Counted from the stretch's first letter, positions 7,716 through 15,923 are shown. The stretch: DNA of 35,229 nt from Selenomonadaceae bacterium (GCA_017427545.1 JAFRSO010000007.1:1-35229); one strand, 5' to 3'. A program made the numbers and translations. Notes: generated by a model from the letters alone, not told the origin.

Positions 7716-8750
7716 ATGAAAAAAACGGTTCTTGGAGTTATCGGTGCGGGCAATGTCGGATGCGTGCATATCGGCAACATCATGACGGCAATTCCGCAAG
7801 CCAAACTCAAATGCGTCGCCGATCCTTATCCGGCTAAGTACAATGAGTGGGCAAGAGAGATGGAATATCCCGAAGCCGTCACCGATTACAAAAAAATCAT
7901 GGAAGATCCTGAAATTGAAGCGGTGGTCATCTGTGCACCGGCGGCAGCTCACGGCGATTTGATTATGGAAGCAGCTCGTGCAGGCAAGCATGTTTTCTGC
8001 GAAAAGCCTTTTGATTATGACATTGCCAAAATCGTCAAGGCTATGAAAGTCGTCGAAGAGTGCAAAGTCAAGCTCCAACTCGGTTTCAATCGCCGTTTCG
8101 ACCACAACTTTGCTAAAGCTCATGAATACGTTAAGGCCGGCAAAGTTGGTGATGTTCACGTCATCAAGATTACTTCCCGCGACCCCTTCCCGCCCGCTAT
8201 GGGATATTTTACGGCTCCCGGCGGCGAACATTGCAGCATTTACACTGACACCACGATTCACGATTTCGATATGGCTCGCTACCTCAATAACTGCGAAGTC
8301 GTCGAAGTTTACGCTATGGGTTCAAAGCTCATAAACAAGGATAAGCCCGAAATTACCCGCGACGATACTTGCGTTATCACCATGCGTTTTGAAGATAATT
8401 CGCTTGCCGTTATCGACAACTCTTGGGAAGCGGTTTACGGTTACGATCAACGCGCTGAAGTTTTCGGCACCAAAGGCGCAGTCACTGTGGAGAACGACAT
8501 TTTCTCGCAGGCAACGCTTAACGCTCGCGAAGGCATTATTGCTGAAAAACCTCTCGTCACGATTAAAGATCGCTACGGCGCGGCTTATGCTGAAGAAGTC
8601 CGTCAATTCGTGCTGGCGATTCAAAATGATACGCCGACTTTGGCAACGGGCATGGACGGCTTGATGAGTATCGTAATCGCCGACGCCGCTCGTAAATCTG
8701 CCGAAGAAAATCGTCCCGTTAAAATCTGTGAGCTTATGCCCAAGCTTTAG
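7716..8750 (+). CDS. iolG: Gfo/Idh/MocA oxidoreductase, inositol 2-dehydrogenase-like
   Basis: A 344-residue NAD(P)-dependent dehydrogenase. The N-terminal Rossmann motif is GVIGAGNVGCVHI. The catalytic-lysine motif is GKHVFCEKPFDYD near residue 95, and FNRRFDHNFAKAHEYVKAGKVG follows. The segment TDTTIHDFDMARYL (near 185) holds the His-Asp pair typical of inositol dehydrogenases. The reaction would oxidise a cyclitol or sugar hydroxyl to a ketone, the step before IolE. ATG 7716 has GGGGAGG at 7700-7706; an upstream GTG at 7698 is too close to be the start. The gene sits directly after iolE, and a long period-7 hairpin separates it from the transporter remnant. Substrate assignment rests on context. 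Confidence 0.85.
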   Translation: MKKTVLGVIGAGNVGCVHIGNIMTAIPQAKLKCVADPYPAKYNEWAREMEYPEAVTDYKKIMEDPEIEAVVICAPAAAHGDLIMEAARAGKHVFCEKPFDYDIAKIVKAMKVVEECKVKLQLGFNRRFDHNFAKAHEYVKAGKVGDVHVIKITSRDPFPPAMGYFTAPGGEHCSIYTDTTIHDFDMARYLNNCEVVEVYAMGSKLINKDKPEITRDDTCVITMRFEDNSLAVIDNSWEAVYGYDQRAEVFGTKGAVTVENDIFSQATLNAREGIIAEKPLVTIKDRYGAAYAEEVRQFVLAIQNDTPTLATGMDGLMSIVIADAARKSAEENRPVKICELMPKL

Positions 8751-8818
8751 TGATTAGTGATTAGTGGTTAGTGGTTAGTGGTTAGAATTTTTCTAACCAC
8801 TAACCACTAGCCACTAAC
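8751..8818. repeat. Period-7 repeat hairpin (locus A)
   Basis: Tandem copies of a TTAGTGG-type heptamer form the left arm (8760-8787). CCACTAA-type heptamers form the right arm (8791-8818), with a 3-nt TTT loop. The 28-bp arms mismatch at two positions. There is no T-run, so a standard terminator is unlikely. It fills the gap between iolG and the transporter ribosome site. Confidence 0.85.
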
Positions 8819-8843
8819 AAATAATATGATGGAGGGGTTAAAC

Positions 8844-9314
8844 ATGAGCGAGACTAAGCAATCGCCGCGGCAATTTCTGTTCAAAGTCATGTTCGTCTCG
8901 ACTTTCGGAAATTTGCTTTTCGGCTACGATACCGGCGTTCTTAACGGCGCATTGCCTTTTATGGCGTTGCCGAGCCAACTTAATCTCGACCCCGTGCTTG
9001 AAGGTTTGGTAACCAGTATCTTGCTTTTGGGCGCGGCTATCGGTTCTTTCTGCGGCGGCAGATTAGCTGACAGATACGGGCGTAAAAAAATGCTCTTGTT
9101 CTTATCGGTATTATTCTTCTTTGGGGCATTAGGTTGTACTTTTTCTCCCACTGCCAAGATAATGATCGTGTGCAGATTTTTCTTAGGACTAGCGGTAGGT
9201 GGCGCGGCAACGACGGTTCCTATCTACTTAGCTGAATTGGCACCGGCAGAACGTCGCGGACGCATGGTCACGCAAGGTGAGCTTAAACCACGTTCCTATA
9301 ACGCTTGCCACTGA
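8844..9314 (+). pseudogene. Sugar-porter MFS transporter (IolT-like), N-terminal remnant
   Basis: ATG 8844 with GGAGGGG upstream starts a clear MFS sugar-porter N-terminus: FGNLLFGYDTGVLNGALPFM (helix 1), the RLADRYGRKK loop near residue 80, and the ELAPAERRGRMVTQ signature after helix 4. GYDTGVLNGALPF is typical of inositol/H+ symporters. Homology stops at about codon 146 (MVTQGEL, near 9280). The frame then runs 11 codons into the 3' end of the reversed HNH gene and stops. Roughly 270-290 residues (helices 5-11) are absent. Helix 12 and the C-terminal tail survive at 10030-10161. As it stands this cannot make a working transporter, so the locus would need another uptake system. Confidence 0.88.
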
Positions 9315-9897
9315 GAGCTTTTTGAATCGTTGTCGAACTCACGCCAAATCTTTCGGCGAAAGCTTTTAATCCGAACTGGTTATCGTGAGGTTTGTACTTT
9401 TTGCGAAGATAACGGACTTGTTCGGCAGTCAAAGTTGCGCCCGGACGATCACAACCGCTTCTTTGCAAACCCGTTCTGACAGAGTGACGAATATTTTCCG
9501 ATGCCGTGACCCATTCCAAATTTTCGACACAGTTATTAGATTTGTTGCCGTCAATGTGATTGACTTGCGGCTTGCCTTCGGGATTTGGAATAAATGTTTC
9601 AGCAACGAGAATATGAACTTGAGTTCTTCTCTTTTTGCCGTCGCCATGAAGTTCGACGCGTAAATAACCGTCTTTAGTGACTTGAAGATTCATAATGCGG
9701 ACAGTCCCTTTATGAAAACTTTTAATACGTCCGCGTGTGCTAATTTTATAATAATTCTCAAAGCCGCCGATTTTCAACCAAATTTCGCCGGGCAAGTCTT
9801 TGATGTCCAGCTCTGCTAACAAAACGTTGAGTGCGATTCGTTCTTTCGGATTAAGCGGCGCGGCAAGCAAAATTTTCTTTGCTTCATTGACTTCCAT
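9283..9897 (-). CDS. HNH homing-type endonuclease with NUMOD4 domain
   Basis: A 204-residue protein. A NUMOD4 motif lies at residues about 38-60 (EIWLKIGGFENYYKISTRGR). An HNH_3 nuclease core follows at about 95-145 (VHILVAETFIPNP, QVNHIDGNKSNNCVENLEWV). The C-terminal helix-turn-helix reads FAERFGVSSTTIQKALSG. This is the architecture of phage-type free-standing HNH endonucleases. The start is ATG 9897, with AAAGGAG on the minus strand just upstream, not the longer frame from 9969. It is inserted antisense into the MFS transporter gene. No intron or intein features are seen around it. It has its own promoter on the minus strand. Confidence 0.87.
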   Translation of the reverse strand: MEVNEAKKILLAAPLNPKERIALNVLLAELDIKDLPGEIWLKIGGFENYYKISTRGRIKSFHKGTVRIMNLQVTKDGYLRVELHGDGKKRRTQVHILVAETFIPNPEGKPQVNHIDGNKSNNCVENLEWVTASENIRHSVRTGLQRSGCDRPGATLTAEQVRYLRKKYKPHDNQFGLKAFAERFGVSSTTIQKALSGKRYRNVV

Positions 9898-10002
9898 ATA
9901 AATCGCTCCTTTGAACTTTACAAAGCCCGCCGAAACGATTAGAATTACTCGAAAAGATTTTTGCCCCATACTTCGACGAGCTTGGTGGACTCTAACAAGT
10001 AC

Positions 10003-10031
10003 ACTTTAGCATAATCGAAGGCGTGGGTCAA
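10003..10031 (-). promoter_or_regulatory. Promoter of the HNH endonuclease gene
   Basis: Minus strand TTGACC (10031-10026), 17 bp, TAAAGT (10008-10003), preceded by TATGC. The -10 region is the same as that of the three HAD genes at 29-33 kb. The -35 box lies at the junction with the transporter remnant. Confidence 0.6.
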
Positions 10032-10161
10032 TTTTTTTGCAAAAACAGCGGTGATAAACATAATCGCGTTGACTTTGGTTTACTTGTTCGCACCGGAGAC
10101 TATGGGCAAGTCACTTGAACAAATTGAGGAAATGTTCCATAGACGCGGCGAGTCTAAGTGA
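10030..10161 (+). pseudogene. Sugar-porter MFS transporter, C-terminal remnant
   Basis: In the frame ending TGA at 10159-10161 the sequence encodes a last transmembrane helix (NIIALTLVYLFAPET) followed by MGKSLEQIEEMFHRR. This is the sugar-porter C-terminal signature (PET.GKSLE.IE). It completes the gene that starts at 8844, with the central part deleted and the HNH gene in between. There is no start codon or ribosome site of its own. Confidence 0.82.
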
Positions 10162-10184
10162 AATTTTTGGAGGAGAAATTTATC

Positions 10185-10964
10185 ATGAAAAGATGCGCTT
10201 GTATCGACACGCTTTACACAGAGCAAGATTTTTATGCCAGATTTGCGGCGGCCAAGGCTGACGGCTTTGACGCGGTTGAGTTCTGGGATTGGAGAATCCG
10301 CGACCTTGATAAAGTTCGTGACGCGGCTCAAGCTGCTCAAATTACTATCAGCGGCTTCAATGGCGACAATGATTTTTCCCTCGTCGACCCCACTCACAAG
10401 GAACGCTATCTTGAAAACCTCAAGGCTTCCCTCGACGCGGCTAAAAAAGTCGGCGCAGTCTCCGTTACGATTCATTCAAACGCACTCGGCGACGGCGGCA
10501 TTGTCGTTAATCATTACGACGAACTTTCCGACACTGTTAAGCTTTGCTCCATGTACGACACGTTGCTTGCCTCCGTCAAACTCGCGGAAGAATATAAAAT
10601 CCGCATGAATTTGGAAGGCCTCAACATCAAAGTCGATCACGTCGGAAATTTCTTGCAGACAACTCAAATGGCAGCGGAAGTTACGCGCCTTATCAATTCG
10701 CCTTACCTGATGATTCTGTTCGACGCTTATCACATGCAATACAACGAGGGCGCGCTCTGCTACAACATTGAAAAATATTTCGACCAAATCGGTCACATTC
10801 ACATTGCCGACTGCCCCGGCCGTCATGAGCCCGGTACCGGCGAAATTAATTATCACGCTGTCTACGAAACTTTGAAACGCCTCGGCTATCAATATCGCGT
10901 CGGCTATGAACTTTTCCCGCTTACTGACACGGCAACTGCTGTCAAGGCGATTATGCAAGACTAA
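10185..10964 (+). CDS. Hydroxypyruvate isomerase-like TIM barrel
   Basis: A 259-residue xylose-isomerase-like barrel. The segments MNLEGLNIKVDHVGNFL, FDAYHMQ and especially HIHIADCPGRHEPGTGEINY (near residues 205-224) are typical of the hydroxypyruvate isomerase (Hyi) family. Glu in NLEGLN, Asp in FDAYHMQ and the HIADCPGR segment provide the usual metal ligands. ATG 10185 has GGAGGAG close upstream. Being last in an iolE/iolG locus, it may instead isomerise a keto-inositol or keto-sugar, as IolI-type proteins do. The family is clear but the substrate is not. It was probably cotranscribed with the transporter before that gene was disrupted. A strong terminator follows. Confidence 0.8.
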   Translation: MKRCACIDTLYTEQDFYARFAAAKADGFDAVEFWDWRIRDLDKVRDAAQAAQITISGFNGDNDFSLVDPTHKERYLENLKASLDAAKKVGAVSVTIHSNALGDGGIVVNHYDELSDTVKLCSMYDTLLASVKLAEEYKIRMNLEGLNIKVDHVGNFLQTTQMAAEVTRLINSPYLMILFDAYHMQYNEGALCYNIEKYFDQIGHIHIADCPGRHEPGTGEINYHAVYETLKRLGYQYRVGYELFPLTDTATAVKAIMQD

Positions 10965-10988
10965 CCCCTTCACAATAAAATTTTTATG

Positions 10989-11022
10989 ACTGCACGGAAA
11001 AAATCTGTGCGGTTATTTTTTT
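10989..11022 (+). terminator. Terminator of the iol-type operon
   Basis: A 10-bp stem (ACTGCACGGA pairing with TCTGTGCGGT, with G-T pairs), a loop of A, then TTA and seven T. Confidence 0.85.
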
Positions 11023-11023
11023 G

Positions 11024-11052
11024 TAGACAGGTTTAAAAAAGCATTGTACAAT
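11024..11052 (+). promoter_or_regulatory. rel promoter, shared in sequence with recJ
   Basis: TAGACA (11024-11029), 17 bp, TACAAT (11047-11052) within the palindrome ATTGTACAAT. The 24-bp block 11038-11061 is identical to 3446-3469. Confidence 0.7.
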
Positions 11053-11091
11053 CAATCGGCAGACAGACAATGGTTTCGGGAGGCGATAACT

Positions 11092-13311
11092 GTGAACGAT
11101 AAGGGTAAACCGCCCGTCACGATAAAATTTTTAATGGACACGGTAAAAAGCTATCAACCCGACGCGGATTTGGAATTAATCGAACGGGCGTATCTGGTCG
11201 CCAAGGAAGGTCACGCGGGACAAGTTCGGGCGTCAGGCGAGCCGTATATAAATCACCCGCTCAACGTTGCGGCAATCTTAACCGAACTGCAAATGGACGA
11301 TACGACGATAGCCGCCGCAATTTTACATGACGTGGTTGAAGATACAATCTTCACGCTTGACGAGCTGGAGGAAATGTTCGGCAAGGAAATTGCGCTTTTA
11401 ATCGACGGCGTGACAAAAATCGGACAAATTTATTTCAAGACCAAAGAGCAACAGCAAATTGAAGCGTATCGAAAATTAATCATCGCTACGGCAAAAGATT
11501 TGCGCGTCATCTTGATAAAACTTGCCGACCGATTGCACAACATGCGGACGCTGAAATTCATGCGCGAAGATAAACGCAAACGCATTGCCAAGGAGACAAT
11601 GGAACTTTATGCGCCGCTGGCAAATCGGCTGGGCATTTCAAATATCAAGTGGGAGCTGGAAGATTTGAGCCTGCGATATTTGGAGCCGGATATTTATTAT
11701 GATTTGGTTGAGCACGTCAAGCAGAAACGTCGTGAGCGGCAAATTTATATCAGCGAGGCGGTGCGGCTAATTGAGGAGGAATTTGACGAGCTGGAAATTC
11801 ATGCGTCGATTAGCGGGCGGGCAAAGCATTTTTACAGCATCTACAAAAAAATGCTGCGCGACCATAAAGACATCGGCGAGATTTACGACCTTTCGGCCGT
11901 GAGAATTTTGGTTGACGACGTGAAGGACTGCTACAATGTTCTCGGCGTGATTCATGCGAAGTGGCGACCGATTCCCGGCAGATTCAAAGATTATATCGCC
12001 ATGCCGAAAAGCAACGGTTACCGCTCCTTGCACACGACGGTTATGGCTTTGGGCTATCCGCTTGAAATTCAGATTCGGACGTTCGCCATGCATAAAATTT
12101 CGGAATACGGCGTGGCGGCTCATTGGAAGTATAAGGAAAGCGGCTCATCGAAACCTGCAACCAGCGATAAAGATCAAAAAATTTCGTGGCTTCGTCAAAT
12201 GGCGAAGTTGCAGAAAGAAATTAAAGATCCTAAAGAATATCTTGAGGCTTTGAAGTTGGATTTTTTCAGCGACGAAGTTTTTGTCTTCACGCCGGGAAAA
12301 GATTTGGTCGTCCTGCCGCAAGGTTCAAACCCGATTGATTTTGCCTATCGAATTCACACGGAGGTTGGTCATCATTGCGTCGGCGCGAAAGTCAACGGTC
12401 GAATTGTGCCGCTTGAATACAAACTTCAGAACGGCGATTTTGTCGAGGTCGTGACGAATCGTTCAAACAATGGCCCCAGCCGTGATTGGTTAAATATCGT
12501 GGCTTCGAGTGATACGCGCAGCAAAATTCGTTCGTGGTTCAAGCGGGAAAATCGTGAGGAAAATGTTAATCGCGGGCGTGAAATTATCGAGACGGAAATA
12601 AAAAAACTCGGCTACAATCCCAAAGACTTGCTCAAGGAAAATCGGCTGGCGGAAGTTGCAAAGCGCATGAACATTTCCAACGAAGAGGATATGCTTGCGG
12701 GTATCGGTTACGGCGGCACGTCTTCGCACTCCGTCATAACAAAGCTTGTCGAAATGCATAAAAAAGAGCGTGCCGAAAATACTCCGCCGGACTTATCGGC
12801 CATGCTTGCTGAAATAAAAAAAATTCCCGAACGCAAGCAGACAAATTCGGAATACGGCGTTTTGGTCGAGGGGGAGAGCGGATTTTTCGTAAGGCTGGCG
12901 AAATGCTGTAATCCAATTCCCGGCGACGAAATTTCCGGTTATATCACTCGCGGACGTGGCGTAACTGTTCACCGCGCCGATTGCCCGAATATTTTAAACG
13001 GTACGAGCGATGTCAACCGCATGATTGAGGTCAGCTGGGACGGGACGAGTGATAAACTTTACACCGTCGAGCTTGAAATTATCTGCGAGGATAAAGCCGG
13101 TGTGCTGGCAGATTTGATTGCCTTGCCCGCTGAAATGAAACTCAACTTGCATTCGATTCACGCTGCCCCGAACAGATATAACAAAACTTCAACCGTCAGA
13201 CTTGGCGTCGAAGTCCAAAACGCCGCTCAAGTCGAAACGCTCATGAATAAATTTCGCCGCGTCGAGCACGTCTTCAGCGTCTCTCGTCCGATGAAAGCCG
13301 GGGGTGATTGA
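11092..13311 (+). CDS. relA: Bifunctional (p)ppGpp synthetase/hydrolase (Rel/SpoT)
   Basis: A 739-residue protein with all long-RSH domains. The HD hydrolase has ILHDVVEDT near residue 75 and LADRLHNMRTLKF near 145. The synthetase has YDLSAVRILVDDVKDCY and PGRFKDYIAMPKSNGYRSLHTT near 305-325; the RFKD loop is of the type found in bifunctional enzymes. TGS domain is at about 400-460 (DEVFVFTPGKDLVVLPQGS), a Cys-containing conserved domain follows (LAKCCNPIPGDEI), and an ACT domain ends the protein. It makes and degrades the stringent alarmone on or off ribosomes. GTG 11092 is chosen because GGGAGGCG (11078-11085) precedes it. The next gene starts on the base after the stop codon, so the two are an operon. 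Confidence 0.96.
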   Translation: MNDKGKPPVTIKFLMDTVKSYQPDADLELIERAYLVAKEGHAGQVRASGEPYINHPLNVAAILTELQMDDTTIAAAILHDVVEDTIFTLDELEEMFGKEIALLIDGVTKIGQIYFKTKEQQQIEAYRKLIIATAKDLRVILIKLADRLHNMRTLKFMREDKRKRIAKETMELYAPLANRLGISNIKWELEDLSLRYLEPDIYYDLVEHVKQKRRERQIYISEAVRLIEEEFDELEIHASISGRAKHFYSIYKKMLRDHKDIGEIYDLSAVRILVDDVKDCYNVLGVIHAKWRPIPGRFKDYIAMPKSNGYRSLHTTVMALGYPLEIQIRTFAMHKISEYGVAAHWKYKESGSSKPATSDKDQKISWLRQMAKLQKEIKDPKEYLEALKLDFFSDEVFVFTPGKDLVVLPQGSNPIDFAYRIHTEVGHHCVGAKVNGRIVPLEYKLQNGDFVEVVTNRSNNGPSRDWLNIVASSDTRSKIRSWFKRENREENVNRGREIIETEIKKLGYNPKDLLKENRLAEVAKRMNISNEEDMLAGIGYGGTSSHSVITKLVEMHKKERAENTPPDLSAMLAEIKKIPERKQTNSEYGVLVEGESGFFVRLAKCCNPIPGDEISGYITRGRGVTVHRADCPNILNGTSDVNRMIEVSWDGTSDKLYTVELEIICEDKAGVLADLIALPAEMKLNLHSIHAAPNRYNKTSTVRLGVEVQNAAQVETLMNKFRRVEHVFSVSRPMKAGGD

Positions 13312-14553
13312 TTGGAAGGAATTTATTTAATTTTGGTTATGATTGTGACGGGCGGCGCGATTGCATTTATCGGCGACAAACTCGGCACAAAGATTGGTAA
13401 AAAACGCCTGTCAATTTTCGGATTGCGGCCGCGTCATACGTCAATGATCGTAACGGTCGTGACGGGTTGCCTGATAACGGGCTTGTCAATCGGATTCATG
13501 GTGCTCATATCGCAAAACGTCCGCACGGCACTTTTCGGAATGGACGAGTTGCGGGCGACGATGGACGCGACGCTTGATGAATTGGACGAGGCTACGGAAA
13601 ATCTATTCCAGGCGCAGACGGAATTTGAACGGGCGAATGAAAATTTGCGCATGTCGAAGGAAGAAATTTTAGCGTTGAAGTCGGAGCAGGAAGACCTTCG
13701 CGCAGAAAGTGACCGTCTTAAAGAGGGTAATGAGCGTTTGGAAAGTACAAATGCCGAACTCACCGCGCAGAATGAAAATCTTTCCGATACGAACGCCACA
13801 CTTGAGGCTGACAATAAAAAGCTCGGCGAATTCAACATCACGCTGACTGCCGACAATGAGAAATTATCTTCCGAAAATGATAAACTCACCGGCGATAATA
13901 ATGAACTTGAGGAGCGTAATCATCGGTTGCGCGAAGGTTTGATTGCGATTCGTGAGGGCGATATAACGTTGCGTGCCGGAGAAGTTTTAGCGAGCGGAAT
14001 CATTAGGGGCGGGCGCAATGCCGAAGAAATTTCCGCTGACATCAACGCCCTTGCCGAACAGGCGACGCAAAATTTGATTCAACGATTCGGCGGCGATGAG
14101 GATAATTCGGTTTGGATTTATCAGCCGGAATTGCAACACGTCATTGAGGAGATTGAATCCGGCGGGCGCGATATGGTTTTGAGGATTACGGCGGCGGGCA
14201 ATTTGGTTAGAGGAGAGCCGGTTCGCTCAAGACTTGAACTTTATCCGAACGAATTAATCTTCAAGAAGGGCGAAGTTATTCTTTCCAAAACGTACGAGCT
14301 TGGGGAGGATGTCGAGCCGGAAACGATTTTGCGGGACTTTTTGACGGAGATAAATCGTATCGCGGCGGAGAAAGGAGTTTTGACGGATCCACTGACGGGT
14401 AGTGTCGGACGCATGGAGGGCACACAACTTTATGAAGTGCTGGATTCGATTATGACGGCGAAGGGACAAATTCAGCTGACGGCTAAAGCTCGTGAAGAAA
14501 CCGATTCGATTGGCCCGCTGCGCTTGAATATAAAATTGGAGCAAAGGGGATGA
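13312..14553 (+). CDS. DUF3084 membrane-anchored coiled-coil protein
   Basis: 413 residues. Two hydrophobic segments near the N-terminus (about 4-20 and 44-66) flank a basic loop (KIGKKRLSIFGLRPRH). A long heptad-like coiled coil rich in Glu, Asn and Leu follows (about 75-225, with repeated E.L...N..L). The C-terminal globular region is about 225-413. This is the DUF3084 architecture, known from Negativicutes and cyanobacteria and of unknown function. The start is TTG at 13312, immediately after the rel stop codon, with GGGGGTG upstream. This implies translational coupling with rel. An envelope-associated role is only a guess from the topology. The G+C and codon use match the neighbours. Confidence 0.82.
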   Translation: MEGIYLILVMIVTGGAIAFIGDKLGTKIGKKRLSIFGLRPRHTSMIVTVVTGCLITGLSIGFMVLISQNVRTALFGMDELRATMDATLDELDEATENLFQAQTEFERANENLRMSKEEILALKSEQEDLRAESDRLKEGNERLESTNAELTAQNENLSDTNATLEADNKKLGEFNITLTADNEKLSSENDKLTGDNNELEERNHRLREGLIAIREGDITLRAGEVLASGIIRGGRNAEEISADINALAEQATQNLIQRFGGDEDNSVWIYQPELQHVIEEIESGGRDMVLRITAAGNLVRGEPVRSRLELYPNELIFKKGEVILSKTYELGEDVEPETILRDFLTEINRIAAEKGVLTDPLTGSVGRMEGTQLYEVLDSIMTAKGQIQLTAKAREETDSIGPLRLNIKLEQRG

Positions 14554-14556
14554 AGA

Positions 14557-14628
14557 GTGATTAGCGGTTAGTGATTAGTGGTTAGTAGAAAAACCTGCTC
14601 CCTGTTCCCTAACCCTAATCCCTAACTG
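14557..14628. repeat. Period-7 repeat hairpin (locus B)
   Basis: TTAGTGG/TTAGTGA-type heptamers on the left and CCCTAAC/CCCTAAT-type heptamers on the right form an imperfect inverted repeat. It ends 0-5 bp before the next start codon and leaves no room for a ribosome site. Confidence 0.75.
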
Positions 14629-15018
14629 ATGTACATGGGAATAGATCCCGGCCGTGACAAATGCGGCGTGGCAGTGTTGACGGCGGCGGGCGATATAAAA
14701 TTTCAACGCGTCGTCATGACGGATGAACTTGACGGCGTGATAAAAAATTTGGCGGCGACGTTCGATATTGAAGCGGTGATTTTGGGCGACGGCACCACTC
14801 ACAAGGCTGCGGCTGAAAAAATTTCTGCGGCGGGATTAAAATTTCAGCTGGTCGACGAAAAACATACGACTGAAGAAGCGCGGCGGGAGTATTGGAAAAA
14901 AAATCCTCCGCGAGGTTGGAGAAAATTTTTGCCGACATCAATGCAAGTGCCGCCCGAACCTGTCGACGCGATTGTTGCCGAAATTTTAGTCAGAAGGTTT
15001 ATACAACACATCACGTAA
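14629..15018 (+). CDS. YqgF/RuvC-like RNase H-fold protein
   Basis: 129 residues starting MYMGIDPGRDKCGVAVL, the first strand and catalytic Asp of the RuvC/YqgF ribonuclease H fold. EAVILGDGTTHKAAAEKI near residue 50 holds the second acidic position. VDEKHTTEEARREY near 82 and EPVDAIVAEILVRRF near 110 hold the others. YqgF proteins process the 5' end of 16S rRNA precursors or resolve nucleic-acid junctions. A single-domain copy next to DUF3084 is a recurring arrangement in Negativicutes. The start may be ATG 14629 or 14635. Neither has a ribosome site, because a period-7 hairpin abuts the gene; translation may be coupled or weak. Confidence 0.72.
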   Translation: MYMGIDPGRDKCGVAVLTAAGDIKFQRVVMTDELDGVIKNLAATFDIEAVILGDGTTHKAAAEKISAAGLKFQLVDEKHTTEEARREYWKKNPPRGWRKFLPTSMQVPPEPVDAIVAEILVRRFIQHIT

Positions 15019-15190
15019 TTTAGAGGCCGTCATGGATGACGGCCACGCCCGCGCACTGAGCGTGATGCGAAGTCCGCGGGCAACTCTACCTTTCGGGTTA
15101 TCGCTACGTTAAAATCATGAGCGACTAACGCCCCTGCGAGGTGTCCTTTCTTTTTGCTACTTTTTCTTTGGACACGCAAAGAAAAAGTAG
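15015..15190. repeat. Palindromic intergenic repeat, copy 1
   Basis: It begins in the stop codon of the YqgF-like gene. It contains the perfect palindrome GGCCGTCAT-GG-ATGACGGCC (15026-15045), a GCCCGCG...CGCGGGC stem, and a perfect 13-bp hairpin CTACTTTTTCTTT...AAAGAAAAAGTAG. A shorter copy lies at 15711-15860 and a fragment at 25479-25493. A 68-codon frame on the reverse strand here is probably not a gene. Confidence 0.8.
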
Positions 15191-15234
15191 ATTTAAAACA
15201 TAAAATAATTAAAGACTTCGGAGAGATAAAAAAC

Positions 15235-15699
15235 ATGAATCAACCTAACACGCGCCCCGCTTGGGACGAATATTTTTTGAACATCGCCCGCGAAGTCGGC
15301 AAAAGGGCAACTTGTCTGCGTCGACGTTACGGGGCGATTATCGTCAAGGACAAAATCATCATCAGCACGGGCTATAACGGTGCGCCGCGCGGTGAGACGA
15401 ATTGCATTGACAGCGGCATTTGCGAACGCGAACGGCTTCATGTGCCCAAGGGCGAACGTTACGAACTTTGCGTTGCCGTACACGCCGAACAGAATGCAAT
15501 CATTAATGCCGATCCTGAAAAAATGGAAGGCGCGACGATTTATATTGCGGGCGTGAATTGTGCGGACGACTCAAATGCTTCGGGCGAACCTTGCAAACTC
15601 TGCCGCCGAATGATAATTAATGCGCGCATTGCCAAAGTCGTTTACCTTGACCGCGACAAAAATATCATCTGTAAAGCCCCGACTGAAATTAGCGGATAG
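15235..15699 (+). CDS. comEB: Deoxycytidylate (dCMP) deaminase / ComEB
   Basis: 154 residues, normal length for the family. RPAWDEYFLNIAREVGKRATC starts the protein. The zinc site is HAEQNAI (His and the catalytic Glu, near residue 83) plus PCKLC near 120. An inserted CIDSGICERE segment carries the extra Cys residues usual in dCMP deaminases. The enzyme converts dCMP to dUMP for thymidylate synthesis. ATG 15235 has GGAGAG upstream; the longer frame from 15154 reads through the repeat and is rejected. It stands alone between two copies of a palindromic repeat, which may have cut it off from earlier neighbours. Confidence 0.92.
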   Translation: MNQPNTRPAWDEYFLNIAREVGKRATCLRRRYGAIIVKDKIIISTGYNGAPRGETNCIDSGICERERLHVPKGERYELCVAVHAEQNAIINADPEKMEGATIYIAGVNCADDSNASGEPCKLCRRMIINARIAKVVYLDRDKNIICKAPTEISG

Positions 15700-15710
15700 A
15701 AAAATTTAAC

Positions 15711-15860
15711 GGCATGACTTTAGAGGCTGTCATGGATGACGGCCGCCGCGACCATTTTAGCGGCAAAACGTCCTTTCTTTTGCTACTTTTCTTTGGACAC
15801 GCAAAGAAAAGTAGATCACAATGCAAAGAAAAGTAGATAAAACCCGCTAAGAAAAGTAGA
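15711..15860. repeat. Palindromic intergenic repeat, copy 2
   Basis: It shares with copy 1 the TTTAGAGGC(C/T)GTCATGG start, the ATGACGGCC arm, and the CCTTTCTTTTGCTACTTTTC block with its AAAGAAAAGTAG partner. It lacks the central GCCCGCG stem. AAAGAAAAGTAGAT-type units are repeated twice more at its right end. No gene is seen in 15700-15923. Confidence 0.78.
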
Positions 15861-15923
15861 AAATCTAAAAGCAGGTTAATCAAAATCGACGCCGAATAAA
15901 TTTGCGGCAAGGGAGGCGATAAC

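Noticed and set aside
8751..8818. Possible CRISPR or direct-repeat array
   Set aside because: The units are 7 bp with no spacers and the second half is inverted; no cas genes are present.
9283..10030. HNH gene as part of a group I intron or intein
   Set aside because: The gene is antisense to its host, the host gene has lost a large internal part, and no intron core or splice residues are seen.
15030..15236. 68-codon reverse-strand frame between the YqgF-like gene and comEB
   Set aside because: It lies entirely in a palindromic repeat, is low-complexity Lys/Arg/Ser, and has no ribosome site.
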